Positions 56,687 through 64,000 of a stretch of DNA of 64,000 nucleotides are shown in pieces (position 1 is the stretch's first letter; every line of letters starts with the position of its first letter). This DNA is from Neoceratodus forsteri. Lineage: Eukaryota; Chordata; Ceratodontiformes; Ceratodontidae. The notes below the pieces were generated by a model. The model made no database searches and was not told the origin of the DNA. It worked only from the letters and a program-made list of their open reading frames with translations. The position numbers were made by a program, and so were the translations under genes. The stretch covers positions 372,517,501 through 372,581,500 of the forward strand of contig CM057451.1 in NCBI GenBank assembly GCA_016271365.2. The letters run 5' to 3'.

Positions 56687-59264
56687 TATATACTTTAACA
56701 TAAGTCGGTCCGCTTATAAGTTGGGGTTTATGACTGAGTAGCAAAGATTAATGCACTTTGCTGAGATCTACTGATAAGTCAGAATGACTTTTTGAACTGC
56801 CTGAACACGGAACACTTACTGAATGACTAACAGTAGACAAGGTATTAAAAATTTAAATCATGCAGCTTTAAAAGCGAATTGGGACAGATTGAACACTAAA
56901 CACTGACCGAGTAAAAAAGTGAAAATCAGCTTTTATTTAACAATGCAGTCTTGAAAGCAACTGCAAAAAACCAAAATCAGCTCTTTATTTTCTCTTATCT
57001 AGGCCCCATCACTGAAACTGAGAAACACTGTCATCCTCCTCATCGTCAGAGGCAAAAAGACTGTGGAGCTGCTGTTCAGAAAGGGGAATGTCTACATAAA
57101 TACAGAGTTTGGTCACATTTGTTTCGTCCTCTTCAGCATCATCTGGGTGTTTGTTGATTTATTGAATTGTTTCACCAGGAAAGATACACTGAGCAACTTA
57201 ATGCTCGTCTCATGGTACGTCCTGGGGGAAGCGGTAGTGGAATGACAGTATTAATGACAAATCATACAGCAATACAGAGGTGTGATTAAATGCAATAGAT
57301 ACAATACATACATTCAAGCATGGTCAAGGAGTATGTAACATAGTAAAAAGTACAACCATGTGAGAGGCAACATTTACAATACATGAAGAGCATAGATGAC
57401 AGGTATACAATGCATAATATATACGAATAGTTAACAGCAGTGCTGAGCCAGGGACCTAGGTGGACTGCAACAGTATTATGTGGGTGGTACACTGCTGCAG
57501 TCACAGTAGCCTTCCACATAGGTGAGCATGTCTTGAGGTTAAGTGCTAGACCATGGGGGGTAGGGTAAGCGCATGAGGTAAGGGGGCAGGAGGATGTGCG
57601 GCTTTAGAACCCACCAAATCCTCATACAAAAGATGGTCTTCAGTGCCATCTGTACTGTTGGAGATCCTGCATTTTTTAAAGGATTCAATAATGGCCTCAG
57701 CAGGTATTGTGTTCCAGGCATCGCACACCTTGCCATAGCTTGTTTTTTTTGAGGTTCCCTCCCGCAGTGAATTCTTTATCACCTGCAACTGAAACAAGAT
57801 CTTTCAGTAGGAGAATGGATCCCAAATAGCAAAAAATGTAATATGAGTAAATAAAGGAGTCTGTACCTGTGCTCATCTATAGCTGCCAGTATTCCCTCAT
57901 TTTAGCCTTAAAGGGTTTGTTTAGGCCATCTAGTGGCTGCAATAGGGACATACAGCCTCCAGGAATCACAGCCGAGTGTCAGACTCTTTCTCAAGTTCTG
58001 CTTCACAGAATCTACAAGATGCCCCCGAAACATATCCCACATGAGAAGGGATCTCTTGTTGATAAATGAATGTGGTCTTTTGCTCCATTTTCATCAACCC
58101 ATTTGTTGGCTAATTCCTCATTCATCCGCCCCTTTATGTGGACTTTCACAAGAACACTTAGTGGCATTTTTTCTTTAGGTAGAGTTTTCTTTTAAATATG
58201 ACCATAGGCTTCAACTTCGTCCCATCCGCTAAGCAAGAGAGAACAACTGTAAGTGAGACTTCTCTGCTCCTGAAGCTGGACTATGATAGTCCTCTCCCCT
58301 TCATGTGCACAGTTCCGATTTGAGGGGAGATTGAACCTCACAGCAGTTTCGTCCGTGTTGCCTATGAATAGGAGGGGATAACTGTGCTGCTTCCTCTCTT
58401 AAAACAAAGTTGTGGAAACTGTCCACTTTTTCATTTACATCTGCAGGTAACCTTTGGGCCATGTTTGTTCTCTGCCTCAGTGTCAATACGTGGAGCTTCA
58501 TAAAACATGTACACCAACCAGCTGATGCCTTGAAAGTATCAAAGCTGTGCACATCGTGTTTTTTTGAAATCACTGATGCCTGCAGTCTTATAGCCATAAG
58601 ATTTACAATATAACCCTCTTGCCTAAGCTCAAGCACCCAGTCACTGAGCTATGACTCGAAGTCCGCCACTGGCGATGTGCTCAACTTTATTCTTTTAACA
58701 CTTTTCTACAGACAGGACCTCTGGTTTTCTGCTGCGTCAATCGCAAACACGTTTTTCATTTATATTAAACTCTCTTTCTGCTGCAGCATTGCTGTGAGTT
58801 TCCGCGTACTGAACAACCATTAAACTCTGCGGTGTAGGAACAGCGTTTTCTTTTGAATGCGGGCATCTCAGAAGTAAGCTAGAAGTTAGATGGTAATGTG
58901 AGGTATGCTAAGGTATTTAACAGCTTACTACCTGAAAATTGCTGCCACTAATGCACCCAATTAACACCACGGCACTTGAATAGGCAACAATGAAGAAATA
59001 ATATGCACCTCGTATCCCATTTAGCACACTGCAAGGCACTAAGCGAGAATGCAACAATGCAGCACCCTAAACACTTTTGATGCCATTTATCACACTGTGG
59101 AAGACAACTGATGTTAAATGTGGCTGCAAAGTTATGTTTTTATGGACTGGTGTCACTTTTTTTTTTTTTTTTAGTGAATTCTGGTTACTCACACATAAGT
59201 CGGTACCCATAATTGAAGAGACTGAAAAAAAATCCCAAAAAAACAACTTATGTGCAAGTATATA
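56687..59264 (-). mobile_element. pogo/Tigger-type DNA transposon, degraded
   Basis: TATATACTTTAACATAAGT (56687-56705) pairs with ACTTATGTGCAAGTATATA (59246-59264) as terminal inverted repeats with TA at the edges, the known target of the Tc1/mariner-pogo superfamily. A second, subterminal CATAAGTCGGT word occurs at both ends (56699 and 59194, same orientation). 2.6 kb, with a decayed transposase on the minus strand. It is inserted in CR1-alpha between 42223 and 59265. Confidence 0.75.
57539..58870 (-). pseudogene. pogo-type transposase, decayed
   Basis: From 58870: N-terminal helix-turn-helix (FKLKVVQYAE-like, AAAEREFNINEKRV near 58790), CENP-B-type DNA-binding domain (FKASAGWCTCFMKLH, RQRTNMAQRLPADVNEKV near 58540-58430), DDE domain with NTDETAVRFNLPSNR (first Asp, near 58350) and LLMWDMFRGHLVDSV (second Asp, near 58040), LQPLD-like remnants, and the C-terminus DAWNTIPAEAIIESFKKCRI (near 57700). 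Many shifts and stops. It would cut and paste the element through its TIRs. Confidence 0.78.
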
Positions 59265-59904
59265 TGGTATTAGCCTTTCACACCACCTTTTCACTCTGCT
59301 TGACTACCTTCAGGTTATCAGAAATTATTACCCCCAAGTCCTTTTCCTCTTTGGTGTTAGCCAGTACCTACACTGCAAACTGGTACGAAGCCCCCCGGCT
59401 TCTGTACCCCAAGTGCATGATTTTGCATTTTTTAGCACTGAAACCCAGCTGCCAAACACTTGACCATTCTTCTAGCCTCCACAAAACATTCATTTTCTTC
59501 TGCCCACCCTGTTGCAGATTTTTGTGTCATCCGCAAACATGCAGACTATCCCTTCCAGCCCTTCAATGATGTTGCTAATAAAGACACTGAAGAGGACCTT
59601 AGTACTGACCCCTGTGGCACCCCGCTGGTCATCCTGCCTTCTCCCAAGTGGACTCCATTTACCACTACCCTCTGACTCCTGTTGCTCAACCAACTTCTAA
59701 CTCAGTTTACTACTTTCTGTCCCACTTCTAGACAGGTTAACTTGTTCACCAGTCTTCTATGTATAACGGTGTCGAAGGCCTTCCTGAAATCCAGGTAGGC
59801 CACACCCACCGCACCCCCATGATCCACTTCCCTGGCCACCCAGTCAAAGAATTTGATCAGGCTTGTCTGAAAAGACCTCCCCTGTGTGAAACCATGTTGC
59901 CTTT
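59265..59904 (-). mobile_element. CR1-alpha, piece 3 (RT core)
   Basis: Encodes FISNIIEGLEGIVCMFADDTK (59560), the AFDTVIHRRL-like block (59770) and downstream residues, in broken frames. It ends in GCCTTT (59899-59904), repeated as GCCTCT at 63733-63738 after the beta insertion. Confidence 0.82.
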
Positions 59905-60454
59905 ACATAGGAACATAGACTCTGATGGCAGATAAGGACCGCTTGGCCCACCCAGTCTGCCCATTTCCCTACCTACTGGATAAGCTGCAGATCCTAATTA
60001 ACAATCACAGCTTACTTCCACCTACTTCCCACTAGAATTGCCTTATGTCTGTCCCATGCATTCTTGAATTCCCCCACTGTTTTTGACCCCACAACTTCCT
60101 CAGGAAGGCCTTTCCATGCGTCCAGCACCCTCTCCGTGAAAAAATACTTCCTCACGTTGCCCCTGAGCAATCCCCCCTCTATCTTCAAACTGTGCCCCCT
60201 TGTTCTTGCACATCTTTTTTTCTGAAAGATGCGACCCTCGTGGACTTTGTTGATTCTTGAGGTACTTGAAAGTTTCTATCATGTCCCCCCTTTCCTCAAG
60301 GGTATACATATTAAGCTTCTTTAGTCTGTCTTCATATGGTTTCTGGTGCAGACCCTGCACCATTTTATTTGCCCTTCTCTGGACTGCCTCCATCCTGTCT
60401 ATGTCCTTGTGGGGATGGAGTCTCCAAAACTGCACACAGTACTCCAGATGGGGG

Positions 60455-60572
60455 GTTGCAGGAAGTAGGCTGTTGGTTAACTAGAATCTACAGCTTATCC
60501 AACAGGTAGAGAAATGGGCAGACTGGGTGGGCCAAGTGGTCCTTATCTGCCGTCAAAGTCTATGTTTCTATG
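60455..60572 (+). mobile_element. Solo CR1 3' end, plus strand, 118 bp
   Basis: GTTGCAGGAAGTAGGC through GGTCCTTATCTGCCGTCAAA to TATGTTTCTATG is a CR1 3' terminus in opposite sense, splitting CCAGATGGGG from TCTCACCAACTGTC of CR1-beta. Confidence 0.78.
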
Positions 60573-60702
60573 TCTCACCAACTGTCTGTACAGAGGGATG
60601 ACAACTTCCTGTTTTCTACTGGTGATGCCTCTCTCTAGCATCTCAGTATCCCCTAGCCCTTCTTACTGCCTTCTCGCATTGCCTGCCTTCCTTAAGATCA
60701 TC

Positions 60703-61094
60703 TTTTTATCACATTATTTGTCACCTCCTCCGCAGACCCCGGAGAGGGCTACAACCGCCCCCTTGGAGGGGTACATCCTCCAGCCAATCATGGGTCCTGC
60801 TGGGTGCCGGTATTTTCCTCTGTTTTCTTCTCCTCTCATGCCCCAGTGCAATGGGCAGCAGCAGCTGTCTCCTGAGAGCAGCTAAGCACACCTGGGAGCG
60901 GGCTGAACCCCTCTTGTGCTGGCGCATGCAGCACACAAACCCCCCACCCTGAGGAAGGAGAGCAGTCCTCTGGACGCTCAATCCTAACCTCCCCATCCGA
61001 CCCCCGAAACGACCAGAGTCCATTCACTAACCCAGGTCGCCGGCATGGCATAAGGTGTGGCATCCAGCGGCTCAACCCTCAGCACCACCGGGCC
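60703..61094 (-). mobile_element. tRNA-like SINE (GGCCCGG family), copy 3
   Basis: Reverse orientation; head at 61094 (CTCAGCACCACCGGGCC), the B-box-like block near 61030. About 390 bp, shorter than copy 2. Diverged target duplication TGCCTGCCTTCCTTAAGATC (60680-60699) versus TGCCTACCTTTAGGTC (61095-61110). Its target is CR1-beta. Confidence 0.75.
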
Positions 61095-63429
61095 TGCCTA
61101 CCTTTAGGTCAACTGATATGACTACCCCAGATCATTTTTCATTTTTGCAGTACCCCCCCCCCCAATTGTGTACTCTTCCCCTGGGTTTTTGCTTCCCAGG
61201 TGCATTACTTTCCACTTCTTTGCACTGAATCTAAGCTGCCATAATTTTGACCATTCCTCCAACCTTGTCAAGTCCCTTCTCATCCTTTCCACCCTTCTAG
61301 TGCATCAACCCTGTTGCAGATCTTTGTGTCATCTGCAAGGAGGCATACTTTTCCTTCCAGTCCCTCCTCTGCAATGTCACTTATAAAGACATTAAAGACA
61401 ACCGACCCCAATACTGAACCCTGCGGTACCAGCTAGTAATCCCCTTTCTTCGGAGTGGACTCCATTTACTATTCCCTCTGCATCCTGTTCTCCAGCCAAT
61501 TCTTTACCCAGGCTACCACCTTGGGACCCACTCCCAGGCTGGATAACTTGTTTATAAATCTTTTGTATGGGACTGTGTCAAATGCCTTGCCAAAGTCTAG
61601 GTAGGCCATATCCACAGCTCCTCTCTGGTTTACTACTTTGGTCACCCAGTCAAAGAACTCTATTAGATTCGTCTGACACGACCTTCCCGCAGTGAATCCA
61701 TACTGCCTTGGGTCCTGTTCCCCAGCTGGCCTCTAGATATTCAATTCTTTCTTTCAGAAGCAATTCCATCATTTTCCCTACCACCGAGGTCAAACTAACA
61801 GGGCTGTAGTTTCCTGCCTCTGTCTTGCTCCCACTTTTGTGTAGGCTATGAAGGGGAATCGCATCTGCCTTCCTCCAGTCCTCAGGTATTACACCATCCT
61901 CCCATGATCTGTTAAAAAGGTTAGTCAGTGGTATCATTAGTTCTCCCCTTATTTTTTTTCAGAATTCTGGGATGAATCCAGTCAGGCCCGACTGTCTTGT
62001 CCACCTTGAGTTTTACGAGTTCTTTCAGGGCCCTTTCTTCAGTGAATGGACTGGCATCGACCCCCCTTTCCAGAGTGCTTCTATTGTTTGGTTTAGGTAT
62101 GTCACCCTCCTCTTTCGTTACTATGAATACTTAACATAAGTATTCATTCAGTATCTCTGCCTTTCACTGTCACCCTCTGCCCCCACTGAGCCCTCACTAT
62201 CCCTCCTTTGGTCTTTCTTCTATCACTAATGTACCTATAAAAGGTTTTATCCCTCTTCTTAACTGAGCTGGCTATTTTTTTCCTCAGTTTACGCCTTAGC
62301 TATTCTAACTGCCTTCCCAGTTTCCTTCTGTTGTAACTGACGGAGTTCTCTTTCCTGCTTCTTCTGGGATTCCTTATACTTTCTGAATGCTATCTTTTTC
62401 TCCCTAACCTTCTCTGTCACCTCTTTTAAGAACTATATTGTTTTTTTTCCTTTATTTTATTTGCTTCACACAAAGGCTTGTTGCCTCTGGGATGGCAGTT
62501 TTGATGTTGCCCCATTGTTCCCCCACCCACTCCTTCCTGCCCCTTTGATAATGCATTCCTTAGGCACCCTCCCATTCTGCCAAAGTCAGCCCTCCGAAAG
62601 TCCAGTACCCTTGCTTTTGCATGGCTTGAGTCTATGGCTGTGTTTATTGTGAATCACACTGTTTGCTGGTTGCTTGTTTCCAGATGGCTACCCACTTCTA
62701 AATCCGAGATCCTCTCAGTACCAGGTACAAAGACTGCTCCCTCGAGTGGGTTCTAACACCAGCTGCCCGAGGCATGCCCCTGTAGGGCATCGAGAATGAG
62801 ACTGCTCTTGGATGTGGCTGTAGAAAATGTGCTCCAGTTAACATCTGGAATATTCAGGTCCCCCATCAAGAATATCTCCCCTTTATCTGCCATTCTAAGG
62901 ATGCCTCCTATAATTTCCTTGTCCATGTCTTCCCCCTGAGATGGGGTCTGTATATAACCCCTGTACAGATTGTGGTGCCATTTCCTGTCTCAAAGGTGAC
63001 CCACAGTGCCTCCTCTCCTCCCTGTTTATCCTTTAGTGCCATTGCTTTGATCCCTTCCCTTATGTAGAGAGCTGCTACTCCTCCTCTTTTACCCTCCTTG
63101 TCCCTCCTGTAGATTGTGTACCCTGGTATGTTGACATCCCAGTCACGGCTCTCTGTGTATCATGTTTCTGTGACTGCCATGATATCCAGGTGTCCCTCTT
63201 CCATCAAGGTCACTAGTTCAGGAAGCTTGTTACCCAGACTACGGGCATTGGTACTCATCACCCTCCACTTTCTGATGGCCTTATCACTTTTAGCCCCATC
63301 CCTGTACTTACTGTCTTTTTCTCCATTTACCCCTACCTCCTACTGACTTCTCTAGCTTGGTGTTAACCTCACTAACTACTGTTTTGTGGGGGGAGGCTGG
63401 AAATTTCCTGCTCCTTTTCAGTGTCTCCC

Positions 63430-63732
63430 CCCTTGGCTAGTTTAAAACATTGCCAATGAAGCATTTAAACCTATCACCTGGGATCCTTGTTCCCCTCCCG
63501 GGCAGATGCAGGCCATCATGCCAGTATAGGCCTGTATCCCTCCATGTGGACCCAGTCCCCAATGAAGCCAAAACTCTGTGCTCCGCACCAGTTTTTCAAC
63601 CATTCATTGAATCCCAGAGTGCAGAGTACCCTAGCCTCACCCATGCTGCAGACAGGCAGCACCTCTGAGAAGGTTACCATGCATGCCACTTGTCCAAGGA
63701 CCCTCCCTAACTCCACAAACTCATCCTGCACA
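63430..63732 (-). pseudogene. CR1-beta ORF1 esterase, C-terminal fragment
   Basis: QDEFVELGRVLGQVACMVTF, VLPVCSMGEARV, GFNEWLKNWCGAQSFGF match residues about 225-290 of the ORF1 at 40145-41101. The Asp-x-x-His region near 63490 is also recognisable (frameshifted). Truncated upstream. Confidence 0.78.
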
Positions 63733-64000
63733 GCCTCTGATCCTGCAATCTACTTTTTTTCAAGGTACACTGTATTCCACTATCCTTACCTACAATAGCG
63801 ATTCCATCACCTTGCCCACTACCAAAGTCAGGCTGACAGGTCTGTAATTTCCTGCCTCCACCCTAAACCCACTTTCGTAAAGTGGGAGCACATTTGCCCT
63901 TCTCCAGTCCCTCGAAACCACCCGTTTCCAGCAATAAGTAGAATAAAGTTGCCATGGGTGCAGCCAACACCTCTCTGAGCTCCTTCAGTATCCTAGGGTG
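63733..64000 (-). mobile_element. CR1-alpha, piece 4 (RT N-terminal part), runs off the window
   Basis: GATTCCATCACCTTGCCC, CAGGCTGACAGGTCTGTAAT and TCCTTCAGTATCCTAGGGTG correspond to 38450-38650 in the complete CR1. It continues the piece ending at 59904. Confidence 0.8.

Larger units (their letters stand above)
60100..63290 (-). pseudogene. CR1-beta ORF2 (APE endonuclease-reverse transcriptase), decayed
   Basis: Endonuclease near 62600-63260 (CCTGTAGGGCATCGAGAATG matches 39470 in the other CR1), RT blocks DWRKADAIPLH (61880), a FDTVPYKRF-like block (61580), a VLGSVVFNVFI-like block (61410), and the C-terminus [14 protein letters not shown] (60290), AVQRRANKMVQGLHQKPYED (60370). Two insertions and many shifts. 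Confidence 0.8.
59905..63732 (-). mobile_element. CR1-beta LINE, 5'-truncated within ORF1, inserted in CR1-alpha
   Basis: 3' end ACATAGGAACATAGACTCTG at 59905; truncated in ORF1 at 63732. A 6-bp candidate target duplication GCCTYT flanks it. It carries a solo CR1 end and a SINE. Close to the 37121-41816 subfamily in sequence. Confidence 0.82.

Overview
This is a vertebrate nuclear DNA window built almost entirely of transposable elements; I see no host gene, no tRNA or rRNA gene, and nothing prokaryotic (no operons, no CRISPR). The mix of DIRS-type tyrosine-recombinase retrotransposons, CR1, L2-like and L1/Tx1-like LINEs, a pogo/Tigger-type DNA transposon, a tRNA-like SINE family and a MIR-like SINE suggests a large, TE-rich genome. 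An amphibian (caecilian or salamander) or a lungfish fits best. That is an inference from the element mix, not from a diagnostic gene.

Left block (1-34.3 kb): five DIRS copies, all with coding sense on the minus strand, called A, B, C, D, E, plus a gag remnant F. A (1-2553) is cut by the window edge. F (about 3.9-5.47 kb) ends head-to-tail against E. E is the outer element: its left inverted terminal repeat (ITR) lies at 5467-11000 in pieces, its internal complementary region (ICR) at 11.2 kb, its gag is split between 11.5-12.06 kb and 28.4-30.4 kb, and its right ITR is at 34137-34314. E is split by an L2-like short element, a TIR-bounded DNA element (itself carrying a CR1 and a MIR-like SINE), DIRS copy C (12061-28424), and probably DIRS fragment D. 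C in turn carries a SINE with 15-bp target duplications, a 4.4-kb L2-like LINE, and the complete-structure DIRS copy B (22067-27766).

Middle (34.3-36.9 kb): small CR1 pieces and unassigned sequence.

Right block (36.9-64 kb): an old CR1 (alpha, minus strand) is read in four separated pieces (36888-37120, 41817-42223, 59265-59904, 63733-window end). Between them lie a younger, near full-length CR1 (37121-41816) with an intact 318-codon ORF1 of SGNH-esterase type; a pogo transposon (56687-59264) into whose terminal repeat an L2-like LINE (42224-56686) inserted, itself split by an L1-like LINE (44597-54687, 13-bp target duplications), itself split by a CR1 (50910-53593); and another CR1 (beta, 59905-63732) carrying a solo CR1 end and a third SINE copy. 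The deepest stack is CR1 < pogo < L2 < L1 < CR1.

Almost all element genes carry frameshifts or stops. The longest uninterrupted frames are a 508-codon DIRS RT/RNase H/YR frame (13391-14917), the CR1 ORF1 (40145-41101), an L1 ORF1 (44897-45823), a DIRS gag frame (25582-26520) and a CR1 endonuclease frame (50937-51722). All boundaries are read by eye and are good to about 5-20 bp unless a target duplication fixes them.
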